Positions 50,178-62,287 of a DNA stretch of 64,000 nucleotides are shown here, in pieces. The position numbers and the translations under genes are program-made. Under the pieces are notes generated by a model. That model was not told where the DNA came from. It did not search any database and was given only the letters and a program-made list of their open reading frames with translations. The stretch comes from Strongylocentrotus droebachiensis (lineage: Eukaryota > Echinodermata > Echinoidea > Camarodonta > Strongylocentrotidae): NCBI GenBank assembly GCA_035222895.1, contig JAVYIG010000092.1:744001-808000 (forward strand), read 5' to 3'. Position 1 is the first letter of the stretch; each line of letters starts with the position of its first letter.

Positions 50178-50319
50178 TACCTCACCTGGGTGAATGTGGC
50201 AAATGTAGATTAATGTCTTGCCAACATTATATTAGTGCTGTGGCAGGGATTTGAACCCTGTACCTTGTGGCCCACAGCCTGTGGACTCGATCATGCACTA
50301 GACGGAACAACCCTATATA
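50178..50319 (-). repeat. SINE-like repeat, direct copy 1
   Basis: 142 bp sharing nearly all positions with 50,667-50,809. On the minus strand 'gggttcaaatccctgcc' is a good B box, and an A-box-like segment lies near 'atgatcgagtcc'. Both copies end at the same point, 'ccctatata'. Confidence 0.7.
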
Positions 50320-50666
50320 ATGTTAATGCGTATTGACCTTTAGCACTGCACTACGTGTTAATAGGAAGTATTTGAATACATGAATAGTCAATACACTCAC
50401 AACACGCAAATGCACACAGTCATGCCGATGCGGCTGATCGGAAAAGTTGACAGTAGACTCACGATTTGAATTTTTTAATTATTCTTTCTAACATCGGAAA
50501 GTTAAAAAAAGTATTTTACTGCTATTTAGGTGTCATCAATTGTCACTAAAGTACCGATTTTGAGTGAAATTAGTTGAGTTTTGTACAGTGGTGTTTGAAA
50601 TGTTGAATATCAAAAGCACAGCTTTTAATACACAGCCAGGATAGTGATATGCTCCTATGTGTGATT

Positions 50667-50809
50667 TACCTCACCTGGGTGAATGTGGCAAATGTAGATT
50701 AATGTCTTTGCCAACATTATATTAGTGCTGTGGCAGGGATTTGAACCCCATGCCTTGTGGCCCACAGCCTGGGGACTCGATCATGCACTAGACGGAACAA
50801 CCCTATATA
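50667..50809 (-). repeat. SINE-like repeat, direct copy 2
   Basis: Direct repeat of 50,178-50,319 with only a handful of differences, and in the same orientation 489 bp away. Either it is a local duplication or two insertions of one subfamily. Confidence 0.7.
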
Positions 50810-51691
50810 CTTACACTCTATAAGAGGCATCTTGTAACAGATGAACATGTAGAGTCGGTCTAAGGTATGACCACACGTTTGACCCATGATTACTGCAGCA
50901 TTAATCCGTTTGAATTCCAAACCTATCTCATTCAGGCGTAGCAGTTAACAGGCTGTAACGGACTATTCATAATGCAGTGTAGCTAAAGTTAAGGTTGTTC
51001 ATGTAGGCATAGACTGTGCAGCTTCCATCGAACATAAACCAGGTCTTAGAAAATATCCTCTCCTTAATCCATAATTCACAGGTATGTTCCATAACAAGCA
51101 ACACTATCAAGCAATCCAAAATCGTACACATGCCATTGCAAGTGAAGTGAAGTCAAATTTGCTCCGACATTAGCAAAATGCTATGGCCCAAGCGGTCCTT
51201 CAAAAGTGTCATTTCCACCTGTAACAAAAGGGTCTATAACAAGCTATCTTTGTTGATACAAATTCTCAGGATTGTTGATATTCATTCCAGTACAAGCCAT
51301 CTACATACCAGTACTCAAGCAGATTTGGTTCCAAACCATGCTCTTTTACAAATGTAATGCAGCTATTCAAGGTTGCAAGTTGAATTGAAAATAAGCCCCT
51401 GTAATTGTTATTCTCTAACTTACGCATTCAACCCAGGATTTATTTAGTGCATGTTTATAGATTTGGGATCCGTACCCGACTTACGCCTCAATGAACACAT
51501 ACAATAGATCAAGTCTATACCGGAGCAGAAAAAGAGACCTTTAAAAAATGCCCTTGTAACTTTGCAAACAAATCTGGAAGTTTACAAACTTACACCTTTT
51601 TCTATGCAGAGAGACTACATGCATGACCCTGTGTTGCACTAATTGTCCATTTTGTGTTCAAGAGAGTTTGGGCTCATTAGCATGACAATAG
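50810..51691. other. Non-coding stretch
   Basis: No gene or element was recognised. Confidence 0.4.
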
Positions 51692-52704
51692 CAGGGCTGC
51701 CAACCTTTGGAAAGAGTATGGAGTGAGACATTGCGAGGGCGCAAAGCGCCCGAGGGGGGGGGGGGGGGATGGTGTGGAAGGGGGGGGTGTCCCCCCTTCC
51801 ACGGTAGGGAGCTTTTACAATTTTGCAATTGAAATGGTGCAATCTGGTGCATACTTTAACCCTGATTCCACAAATACATAAGGCAGGATTCAAATAGGTT
51901 ATTTGATTTCATGAAGTACACTGACCTTGAAAAAATACAAAATTCCACATTTGTAAGTGCATTATTCCAAATCAACTGTCTTTATAAGCTTAGCAGTTGA
52001 ACCTCAGACACAGTCACACTCTTAACACACTCTTTTTGGAAAAAATTAAATCAAAATTTCGTTCTCAATAGAATACACAGAACATAGTTAATATAACTGC
52101 CATATCAATTATATACAAGCACCTTTCCAAAATCATTCTTACTCTCGTATAAACGATCGAAACCATGAATTTCAATATTTCAAGACAAGAGTTTAAACTC
52201 GCGCATGTACCGGCTGAAGCCTGAAGTACTGTACCATATGGCCGATTTGGTCGTAGAGGGCTAAAGAGGACTGCCCAGGCCCATTATCCGATCGCAAACA
52301 CTGAGCCACCCGGGCCGGGCCGGGCTGGGGGCCGGGCGCGATGTACAGCGATGACAGGCCATGGCATCGACACTCGCTTGTCGTGTCTCGCACAAAAACC
52401 CCGCTTCATATTAAAGTGACGACGTCACTCGCACACGCAGGATAAGCCAATGGCAATTCACTATCTTGTCTTTGCGCGGCAAACCGAAACAATTTGCATT
52501 GATGGTTTAGCTTTGCGCATGTGTGGTTAAAAAAATGTTGAAACTTTCGGCAGGGATATTGAATATCCGATATAATAGACATTTTTTTTCTTTAGTTTCT
52601 ATTTTCGGGGTTCAGCGTGAGAGTTCCTATGATCAGCGTGAGAGCTTGAGAATGGGGTGAATTGCGTGAGACTCACGCAGATTGCGTGAGAGTTGGCAGC
52701 CCTG
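51692..52704. mobile_element. 1-kb non-autonomous DNA element, 6-bp duplication
   Basis: The element begins 'cagggctgccaac' and ends with its exact inverse 'gttggcagccctg'. It is flanked on both sides by 'caatag' (51,686-51,691 and 52,705-52,710). Near the right end the words 'gcgtgagagtt' and 'gcgtgagactcacgca' form subterminal repeats. The left end carries 'gtgagacattgcgag', a 15-G run and a short palindrome 'gggtgtcccccc'. The interior has a CpG- and GC-rich core at 52,250-52,440 ('cgggccgggccgggc'). No transposase frame is present. The 6-bp duplication does not fit hAT (8 bp), so the superfamily is left open. Confidence 0.8.
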
Positions 52705-52710
52705 CAATAG

Positions 52711-53421
52711 ATATGATGGTGCAGTCAGGAATTCCTTTGACATACTGTAAAAATGTATACAATAGAATATTTATTAGTTCAGTAATATAAACAGTGCCAG
52801 TCTGGACTATCAACAAGCCCATGGCATACTTTGATGTGATGTACCACCAGTGTTCAGGCTGATAGAAGGGCCAGGACCGGCTCATTTTAGCCCATTCATT
52901 GTTTTTCAAATATACATATCTTTTTAATTTTAAACTCATCACCATTAAATTGTGCTTGCTAGCTATGCAAAAAGAAGAACTATCATATCAACTATGAAAC
53001 GTTCCATTTTAAAGCCCATCCTAAAAACCTTTATGCAAGATCAGGCGCTATCACATTAGCCACAATACAACAGTTTGGTTGCTTGTAAAATCACCACTGC
53101 TATTGGAGATGTGTGGAGATGTGTGCATGTGTTGAAATGCTAGATCCAGGCATAGTAAGTCCATGATCCAGGCTACTTTACAAATCACAGCAAGTAGCAA
53201 CCATTAACTTTATTGAGCTAGCTTTCAAGCCTGAACAATGCAGATAAAGTAGAGGATAAGCTTGGTTGAATTATGATGATTGAAAGGTGAATCCCAGAAA
53301 GAGAGATCTTTGAAATTGTTCACTGGAGTCTGCATGGAGCTGAATCATAATACCAGTAAAGCGAAGTCTTGCTGGGAAACCACATAGATAAAGGGGCATG
53401 GAAATCATTTGCAGAGGTGAT

Positions 53422-53467
<46 letters not shown>

Positions 53468-54597
53468 CTTGTCACATTTTTGAGAATCAGATCACCTTTT
53501 ACAAACAAATCCAAATGACACATTATGAAACTAGCTCATGACAATAAGAGCTTCCTCACTGAAAATTTGTTTTCTTTGACTAGCAAATGGTATTTTCAGT
53601 TTCTTGTGCAAGTTACATAATATGTCCCCTAACTAATTTTGTACAGGGTGGCAACATTTTAGTTTCATTAAGTTAAAAAACAAATGTTTTAGGCAATTTT
53701 GATGACACAAATATAGCTTTATGTTCTTGTGTATTGACATGTAGAAGCAGAGTTTTGTCAGGAAAAAAAATTCACAGCCAATTTAATCTATATTTAATAG
53801 AATATCCCTTTTCTTCCAATTACAGATAACATCAAATAGGTTTCATAATTGTGGACAATATTCTTTCCTCCAACAATCGGAAAGAGAAATTGAGGAGAAA
53901 CAGGGTGAGGGAGGTATAGATTGAGGGAAGGAAAGATAGACTTCTATTTCTCTCTCTCACTTCTTCTTCTTCTCTCTCTCATCCACCCCTCCCTCTCTCT
54001 AGTATGCTCTTTCACTCTCTCTTTCTCTCCCTCTCCTTCTCCCTTCCCCACACTGACTCTCTCTCTCTTGTTTTACCCATCTTTTTTAACAACATTTTTC
54101 ACTTTGCAAATGTTACCCACTACAGCTATGAATGCTAATGTGATACAAATATTGCCTTCTTTACTAGCATAGATAATAGGATAGTCAATCATCATCATTC
54201 TCAATCACCTTCATTTTCCTTTTACTTTTAATGAAAACGACGGAAATGAGATAAGCGAACCGTATTAAAATGGTAATAAATGCTGGAAGCTACGGCCATA
54301 AGCCATTAGATAATAATTAGTATGGTGATTTATCAATACCCAAGGGATTTAAAGCAATCTTGAGTAATGGCAGAGTTTACAGATTTTCTTACGAGAATTT
54401 TCAGACTTTTTGCCATAATGGTAATAGTGTAGATAATCTATGAAAGCTTCATTGAAATCCATCAATCACAGATATTCACTTCTCAGAAATGTGGGTCTTG
54501 TTAGAATATTCATAATATTTTAATCTTTATAATTTCTATATAATATTTAAAGTAGGGATATTGAACCATTTGTTATATTATTTGTTTTATTTATTAT

Positions 54598-54628
<31 letters not shown>

Positions 54629-55745
54629 GGGGGGGGGGGGGGGCTCTCCTGCAATCTTACCTTGAAATAACTAAAAGGAGGAAGTCAATGCTCCTCATTG
54701 CCTCTGTAGAATAATACTTTAATCTTTTATCCTCTTCTGACAAGATTCTGTATTAATGTCTGAGTCATTATTAAAAATTAAAAAATCATTAAATGCACTA
54801 TGGGATACATTCAGAATGAAAGCTAACTTCCTTGATTTGAAAAGGGAGGGGTTAAAATAACCCACGTGGTCCAATAAATCTGATCTGCAAAGCCATCAAG
54901 ATTGAGGCTATTAGTAATGGTATGAGAAAAGGGGAAGACTACAGAGAAGCACTAATGGATTGAATGATTGTGATACAGAAAGACAGCTAACGCCATTAAT
55001 AATGGATGGGGTTTCTGAGCACGATTTCAACTTGAAAGGCAGCTAGAGCATGGACAGGTTTTCAAAATATAATAATAATCTTCTTTCACTTCAAAGATCT
55101 TTGCAAATCTGTAAAAATGCATTTTTGGGGATGTTCATTGCTTCTTTTAACAATGAACATGCAATTGTTATTGAAGTCTCAATTAAAAATTGCAACAACA
55201 ACAAAGATAAGGATGGAACAAAATAGAAGTTGAAGAGATGGGGAATTAAAATACGGAGAGTAAGGATGGGGAATAATCTTAAAATGCTAACACATGCGGT
55301 CATTAACCAGTCAGGATAAATACCTCAAAAGGGCTGACAATACAAACCTGTTCATATTTCTGAGTTTTTTCATTGTATATGAAACATCGCTGAACAGATT
55401 CGCAGAGAGCAAGAAGGAGTGTTAACTCATAATTTAGATGAGTAATAACCCTATACCGGTACCGGTATATGCTTCCTTCTCAACAGAAAAAAAGTTAAAA
55501 TTTTACACATCATTATCAATCTTGAAAATAATGCTGTTTATACACACACACACAAAAAAAGCGACCGACTACTTTCTATGGCCAATGAAATTCCCTGATT
55601 TCCCCTGTGATTAGAGATTTTTCTGTAATTCACTGAATTATCTCCCCTAACTGGATGAAAGGCAACTTCTCTACAAGGTTTCCCTAATGTATAGGGTAGC
55701 TGGAAACCCAGCATGATCTTTGGAAGGTTCTATCGCAGCTGATCC
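52711..55745. other. Non-coding stretch with homopolymers
   Basis: No gene is supported. It contains a run of 41 G at 53,427-53,467, CT-rich DNA at 53,940-54,075, and 25 T followed by 15 G at 54,604-54,643. An 18-bp perfect palindrome 'tataccggtaccggtata' lies at 55,452-55,469. Confidence 0.5.
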
Positions 55746-56188
55746 TTAAAAGGACAATCCAACCCTTGTAATAAGTTTGTTTGTATGAAAGTAGAATGGT
55801 AAGAGTAGCAGAAGTTTGAAATGATTCGGACCAACATTAAGAAAGTTATGGATGTTTGAATGATGAGATCATTTATTCTATGCAATGTAAATCAATTGGG
55901 CGGTTTGGTCAGTGGATTGTGACAAAGTCGCAGATAATTCTCCTGTTTGTTGTGTACAAAAAATATCATTAATTTCTGTTTTCCAACCTAAGTGCCTTCT
56001 CTATTTGGGCTCTACTCCAAATGTACTTTGAATATCATATTATCATAGGTCCTCTAAAGTCCTCCAGAGTCATACATTATTAAAAAAATGAAATTTTAGT
56101 CATTTTGTGTTATTGAATAAATGGGAAAGTTCTGACTTTTCTGCTTTCCTCTAGAGTAGTTTGCTATCAAGGTTGAATTTCTCTTTAA
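55746..56188. mobile_element. TTAA-flanked MITE, 'ggacaatccaacc' ends
   Basis: The left end is TTAA then 'aaggacaatccaacccttg'. The right end is the reverse complement of 'agagaaattcaaccttgat', followed by TTAA. The body, with 'gaaatgattcggacc' and 'attaagaaagttatgga', is non-coding and fits a widespread MITE type. The end similarity is imperfect. Confidence 0.6.
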
Positions 56189-57106
56189 GTAAAATCATGC
56201 ATCTTGCTCTTAATGGCAAGCGAGCAGTGGAGAGGGGTGTTTTACAGTCTTCTGAATTAATTGACATTTCAGCAGGTTGTCTGGAGGAAAAAGACACTGA
56301 TTAAGAGGAAACTTGCCAAGAAGATGGGGCTTAGAGGAGTAGGCAGCTATCTTACAAAGATATATATGCTGATAACCTCAGAAAGCCACAGCTCATTCCA
56401 TAAGCCAGTTTACGGTTGCAGTCTGAGCATGAGCAGATAAAGGTCATTTGTACCAAAAAGGTAAAACCCACAGAGATAAATACTGGATACGCGCTCATGA
56501 AAGTTATGTAACATTATTCCTTTATGCACCAACGATACATTCTAAGATACGCAGGTGGAAGTATTCTTTTCAAGAGGGCAAACAAAAGGTATTCATGAAG
56601 CACATCTAGGACTTTGGCAGTTATTATTCTAAGATGCTCAAAGTGGAACTTCTCCATGTGCAAAAGATCTGTGGATATTTGGGGTCATTTGTAACATGTG
56701 CTATCTGTAAACTCCCTTATTATTTACAAAGAGGTGAAGTAAAAAGTCCAAACTAGAATATTGAAAGAATTTCCCCATCTAACTTTGGACATAATATGTA
56801 ACATGTATACTGTTCAAATACCGATTAACACACAGTAAATCAGGAAACAAAATGAGGTGAAACATCTAGCTTTTGGTTTATCAAACTTAAATCTCCAGTC
56901 TCATCTTATTTTAGCGTAACTATAGTGAATTGAAATTTGTTTTACATCCTTCATTCTTTTATTATTGCGTCTCCCACAATCTCCATCCCATAATTGCCCC
57001 ATGCGACAAAGTAGCAGAGGAGGAGAAGGTTTTAGAATGATAGAATGATAATTTAAAAACAAATTCTTTCATACTTTTGAGGCAGCTGTCATGTTTGGAG
57101 AACACA
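56189..57106. other. Non-coding stretch
   Basis: No gene or repeat was recognised. Confidence 0.4.
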
Positions 57107-57277
57107 ATTGCAACTATTATAAAAAAATCAACTCAAGTGAAATTTCAATACCCAATTCTATTTCCTATAGAAAAAATAGTCATGTCATCGTTATTGTCAT
57201 ATTCGCATATTTAAATGGGTGATGCAAAATGCTATTGAAATTGCCTCTTGGTTGATTTTTGTAAAAGTAGTTGCGAT
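57107..57277. mobile_element. MITE, 'gcaacta..acaa' ends, copy 2
   Basis: 171 bp. The ends 'gcaactattataaaaaaatc' and the inverse of 'gcaactacttttacaaaaat' match the element at 28,714-28,904, including 'aactca.gtgaaatttcaat' and 'attgaaattgcct'. Non-coding. Confidence 0.65.
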
Positions 57278-58059
57278 GATCATGTTAGAGATTTATAATC
57301 GGTGTGATGGATAGATTTTGGAGGGGGGAAAGGTTAAGTAATGAAGTTCAAATTAATTGACATTCAAATTGTCATCAATGATGAAAATGATTTGAAAACA
57401 TGACAAAACTATGTCTCATGTTTTAATGTCACACACAGCGAGGGGTTACCAGTAGTTTAATGCTGTTACATAGAGTTAGGTGATGGAGGAAACTTCCTCG
57501 ATACAGGCCATAATGCTCTCAGAACATTGCTCAAGGGTTAAAACTGAATATATTATGTTTCATCTAAAAGGAAAATTGAAGAAAATAAACATTGTATTAA
57601 ATTTGCTTTCAGGATTCATTAAGGAGCAAAAAGAGTAAATAAAAACCAAGGTCAACATGAATTTTGACTCAGGGTCAACTCCCATGCAAATAATTGTACT
57701 TGGAAATCTTTTGATGCAGTCACAACTTTTTGTTTAAACATTTATTTTTTGTGAGTATAATTTAACTTCCAATATCTCTTGACGAGGGTAGGGTTTGAAG
57801 CTGATATTTTCAATGGTTTATACCAGTATGGAACCTCCAAAATAGATAGCAGCATATTTTGTGTGATTCATCCCTTCAACTTTTTAAATAGTAGGCCCGG
57901 GATAGCTTGAGCTGGTGTCAATGGAAAATGCCTTATATACCTCAATGAAATAGTATGCCATGGGTTAGGTAGCTTAGTAAAAATATAGTGACACAACACT
58001 CTGGAATGAAAGTTGGTGATGACAATGAATTAAAAAAGTTTGCTATCAACATAATATCT

Positions 58060-58219
58060 GGACCCTGTCTTATAAAGAGATGTAACTGATTCAAACATTT
58101 ATCAATTTAAAATTAATGACAGCTATGTAGTTAAAAGATAAGAGTTTGTCAATTTGCAGTTGATCGGAGGACTTGTGATCGATTCAGATCAATTACAACT
58201 CTTTATAAAACAGGTCCCA
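58060..58219. mobile_element. MITE, 'cctgttttataaag' ends
   Basis: 160 bp. The left end 'ggaccctgtcttataaagag' faces the reverse complement of 'gggacctgttttataaagag'. Related in its ends to 2,580-2,716. It directly abuts the TTAA element at 58,240. Confidence 0.65.
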
Positions 58220-58239
58220 GCATGAAAATTCAGGTCGTA

Positions 58240-58748
58240 TTAAAGGTATTACAAAGTTTTGGTATGGGGTCATGAATTTGGTTCAAATTAACATATTGGA
58301 AGCATATGCGTTCCTACAATATTCATTGATCCTTGTCCCGGTTGAAATCGAGTCTAAAGTTATGAAATTATAAATAATAAACTCTTTATGTTGTATAGCT
58401 CCCTCTCAAGGTCAAGATATTAATTTTACTATAAAACAACGTTCTCGACTAAAATCGACCGATTAGCTATTCCCGTTTGGGAATTATATATCACAACTAC
58501 ATATTCTGAGATTTTCATGGTCGCAGCTACCATTGTACGGCCGTAGGCGCTATTTGAAATTTATCTAAATTTACCGGGAGCACCGGTAAATTGTTATATT
58601 CAATTTTTCTCGAAAACAGAAGTGTTTTAGGGGTTAATTTTTTTAGTGCTTATAATACATCCACAGGGGCATCCAAATATATCAAAATTGTAAAGATTCA
58701 CTATCCACCCAATTTTCAAAATTTCCCAAAACTTTGTATTACCTTTAA
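58240..58748 (+). mobile_element. TTAA-flanked MITE, copy 1 of inverted pair
   Basis: TTAA, then the end 'aggtattacaaagttttgg', and at the far side the inverse of 'aggtaatacaaagttttgg', then TTAA. The 509-bp body is shared with 62,664-63,177 in the opposite orientation. It has the landmarks 'gtacggccgtaggcgcta' and 'taccgggagcaccggtaaat', the latter a near-palindrome. There is no transposase. TTAA duplication suggests piggyBac-type mobilisation. Confidence 0.8.
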
Positions 58749-58958
58749 CTATCGAGGTAGTTCTATAACTGTTTGATTAATTTTGTTTGTTTTTGTTGTT
58801 GTGCATTTCGCATTCTGGACGAATCTGTTTGCGCCAGTGCATATTCTGCTATTACAGCTACCATATTAGCTTAATGGTCTTTAGGTTGATGCCCTAAGTT
58901 AATAGCTTCATCAGGTAAAAATAGAAATGTAAAGGTACCATCAGTCCTTACAAACATC

Positions 58959-58993
<35 letters not shown>

Positions 58994-59098
58994 GATGAAT
59001 AAATAAATTCAATTGCGTTGAATTAAAGATCAAGCCGTTTACTTGATGGGAGGGGAAGTTTCTTTCTGAGAAGTAGTCATGTAAGGAAACATTAGGCA
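58749..59098. other. Non-coding with (AAT)n microsatellite
   Basis: An (ATA)n/(AAT)n tract lies at 58,958-58,993. Nothing else was recognised. Confidence 0.6.
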
Positions 59099-59409
59099 TG
59101 TCCTCATCAGCTCAAGTTTGCCAAAAAAAAACCTATTTTCAGACTCAGGATATTATCCCGAAGCTCCAAATTGCGTCTTCACCAGACTGATACGCTCATC
59201 ACAAACTAGCTCGGACGGGCGCAAATTAGCCCACTATTTAGGAAATAGCAGGATATTTTAGAAACAAGTCAACAATTTTTCGGGATATTTTCTTTACCAA
59301 ATATCCCGCTACTTGCAACTGTGGGCTGATGAAGACGCAAATTAACTGGCTAATTTGCGATCGGGATAGTTAAAATAGCGGGTTATTTGGCAAACTCAAG
59401 CTGCAGGCC
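59099..59409. mobile_element. MITE, 'tgtcctcatcagctc' ends, copy 2
   Basis: Matches 3,824-4,178 in the same orientation, with the shared words 'tgcaactg.gggctgatgaa' and 'cgggatagttaaaatagcgg'. It is shorter, with internal deletions, and its right terminal repeat has lost about 7 bp of 'gatgaggaca'. Confidence 0.7.
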
Positions 59410-60508
59410 TACCGGTATTAAGGAAATGGATAAAGGAGGGTTCACTGACTCGCACCCTTGCGGCTCGGCCACGATAGAATAAATCATGGTTCTTTTTTAA
59501 TAGTTAAAAAAGAATCATTTAAAACTGTTTGTGGAGTGATTAATCATGATGAGGGGGGGGGGGGGGGCATAACATTTTTTTCTAGTTTGCTGAAGGGTGG
59601 TACTGGCTTGTTGTTTACATTTCCGCTTCTTAAAAAAACTCTACTGGATTGATGGATCACATTCAAGAAAATGTCATTGGAAAAAAGTGACAAAAGCTTT
59701 AGAAGGAGTTTTTCAACTCTCAGGATGCCATCAATTTACATACATTGTTTCACGATAATAAATCTAACTTGACAATTTAATTAATCACATTTCAATGCAT
59801 GAAAAAGACAGTTAAACGTCCACAATGAAAAAGTTTTTCATGATTTTGGTCATACAGGCTTTGTGGCAGTCTATGCAAAATTCTTAATATCCATAAAAGC
59901 TAGCTCTCTCAACAAAAAAGGTATATCAATCATGAAATCAATCATGAAATCAATCAACAAAGCAATCCCTTGGTGGTCAGGATAATCCACATTAATGTTC
60001 AAAATATTTATGACTGAGTATAACTAAATATTATTTTAAAAATTCTTGCCTGTTCAGGTTGCAAAATGTGCAGTTGCCGAATTAGAACGTTGAAGAAGCT
60101 GTTTGTTGGTATTCTAATTGCAGCTAGGATTGCCATCAGTGCCACTAGGGCAATTCCACTAATAACAGCCTTGCTAATATCCCTCCAGGCTAAACAATTA
60201 TGATAGATGAAACCTAGCTATTCCAATTTAACTCTTCCAGGGGAACATTTTATTTGCTAAGCAACAGGTACGCAATGGTAGGTACAGCTCAGGGCATTTC
60301 AGTAAATGAGCTCTGTCCTTGAATAAACTTTTTACTTGCAGACACTGGAAAGTGAGAAGGGGACCTAAAGCTGTGAGACAAACATTCACCCATGCACCAT
60401 CAGATATTACTTTGGATTAAGAGCTTTCTTCAGGCTTTTGGTATTAACACAAGTTCTAGTATGACTGTATGTCTCATCTGGTCTGTTTGGTGCCAGAGAA
60501 GCTACATT
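59410..60508. other. Non-coding stretch
   Basis: No exon is supported. A run of 15 G lies at 59,553-59,567. Confidence 0.4.
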
Positions 60509-60715
60509 AGCGAGTTTTCGCAACTGGCGACGCGGCCTTCTACCACGCTAATCTTAGCGGGGGGTCGCACTCAGAGCGAAAATTTCCACGTAGTGTCCAA
60601 ACCTACGACAGTATTCAACTGTATTAGCTTCGGGAGTCAAGCTAGTACAGAATGGCGAGCTCATTTAAATACCCCGTACTGAGTCAGCACTTGCATTGCC
60701 GTGCGAAAACTCGCT
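60509..60715. mobile_element. Short MITE with 14-bp perfect inverted ends
   Basis: 207 bp beginning 'agcgagttttcgca' and ending with its exact inverse 'tgcgaaaactcgct'. The interior is CpG-rich compared with its flanks. The flanks read 'catt' and 'attt', allowing a 2-3-bp duplication at most. It explains most of the open frame at 60,392-60,682. Confidence 0.75.
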
Positions 60716-60744
60716 ATTTTTATAGATGAGCGAGGAAAGTCTTG

Positions 60745-60782
60745 ACTCATAAGAGAGGTTAAACGCCCTTCTGGCTTTAAAC
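60745..60782 (+). repeat. Right-arm fragment of the stem-loop repeat
   Basis: 'gttaaacgcccttctggctt' matches the right arm of the stem-loop at 37,306. The left arm is not evident. Confidence 0.35.
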
Positions 60783-61394
60783 AGACAATAATTGAAATGT
60801 AGCTACAATGAAGGCATTTATATTTCAATCCGACAATTATTTGCTTGTTGATATTGAACAAAAGTTGTCAGCACTATATATGGTAACTCTTCTTCTTTTA
60901 TTGTATCTATAGGGTATAAGGTAACCACAAGAACTGAAAGTTTAATTCTAATGAGAGATAATCTGGTTGAAATATGGAAAAACCCTGATATATAAAAAAA
61001 ACTTACGGTCAAAGTTTACTTGAGGTTATAAATAGTACGTCTACGTGATGATGCTTTGATGACCCGAGCTAGAATTTAATTACCCACGACATTTCAAATT
61101 TATGATGTGCCTAAACGCACATGCACTTCCCCTCCAGCGTTTCTATATCTGTGGTCGATGGTATGGAAGGAAATGGAAAAGAAGAGGTCTTGTGTACTTT
61201 CCACTCTATAATCAGGACCTTTTAATCACTTACTTAGATATTCATTCTATCGGGATGCCAATGTGAGGATACGCGCAACTGGAAATGATAACACCGGATC
61301 AACACTTGCTGAGAAGAATGTCGTCACTCGTAGTTAGCAATTTAAAGAGGAGCTAAAGATATTTATAGAGAGAGGATACATTAGTCATATTAAG

Positions 61395-61407
61395 AGTGAG
61401 AGAGTGC

Positions 61408-61445
<38 letters not shown>

Positions 61446-61612
61446 AAGAGTGAGAGAGAGAGGGGGAGAAAGAGATAGGAAGAGAGAAAAAGATGGACAG
61501 AAGGAAATGAAAGAGGGAAAGAGAGAGAGATAGAGAGAGATAGAGGGTAGAGAGAGATAGAGGGCAGAGAGAGAGAGAGATAGAGAGAGAGTGAGCGAGG
61601 GGAGGAGGGAAG
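61395..61612. repeat. GA-rich microsatellite
   Basis: Long (GA)n interrupted by 'gatagagg' and 'gggcaga' units. Confidence 0.95.
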
Positions 61613-61947
61613 AAAGAACGGGTATGACTTATTTATTTACTTCTAAGAAAGCATTTAGACAGTAGAGGGCACTAGTCACATTTCCCCAGCATGATGAATT
61701 GAGCTCACAATACATACAGCCAATGAACTACAAGCGCAGAGATTCTACTGGAACACAGCAAATACTAAAAATTATTTCATCCCACTTAGGTAATGTCAAA
61801 TATCTCAAGAGCATCAGATGAGTTGACTGAAAATTTGCAAAAAAATATTCCACCCAAAGAATTCCAGTCTAAATTTGTTTTCATCCCAAGACGTCATCTT
61901 TCCACTCTGGTATAAATATGATCCCCTTTATATCACTGGAGCTTGAT

Positions 61948-62120
61948 CTATCGTATCATGTTTTTACTGTGTTCTACGGACACTCTGAAGACCAGCCTCC
62001 GGCAGTATTGTATGAAATACTCAATGAATTCAGGCTCAACAATTATGTCTGCTGCCATCTTGAGTTCTGTACAAGCCAATCCTAGTTGTTCATCATCAGC
62101 TGTAGATAGTCGTCCTGCAG
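61948..62120 (-). CDS. Candidate terminal coding exon, unnamed
   Basis: On the minus strand an acceptor-like 'catgctgcag' precedes a frame encoding RLSTADDEQLGLACTELKMA, then ADIIVEPEFIEYFIQYC, then RRLVFRVSVEHSKNMIR and a stop. Composition is strikingly protein-like, with a helical acidic first part and a basic hydrophobic second part, and codon use is varied. An in-frame stop lies just upstream of the acceptor, as expected of an intron. No consensus donor is inside, so this would be a last exon. I do not recognise the family. The plus-strand frame over it is a shadow. Confidence 0.4.
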
Positions 62121-62287
62121 CATGGAGTTTCACATGGTTTCAATCCACTGACCCAAATAGTTTTGTCTAGACAATAGAAATATTTCTTCTCTGAACCTTG
62201 TTTTCAGACCTATTTTTACAATAACTAGCATGCTGACCAAAAAAAGGGAACATCCATTAAACACCCCCCTCATAAATATGAAGTTTT

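Noticed and set aside
60392-60682. 96-residue plus-strand open frame
   Set aside because: More than half lies in the short MITE at 60,509-60,715.
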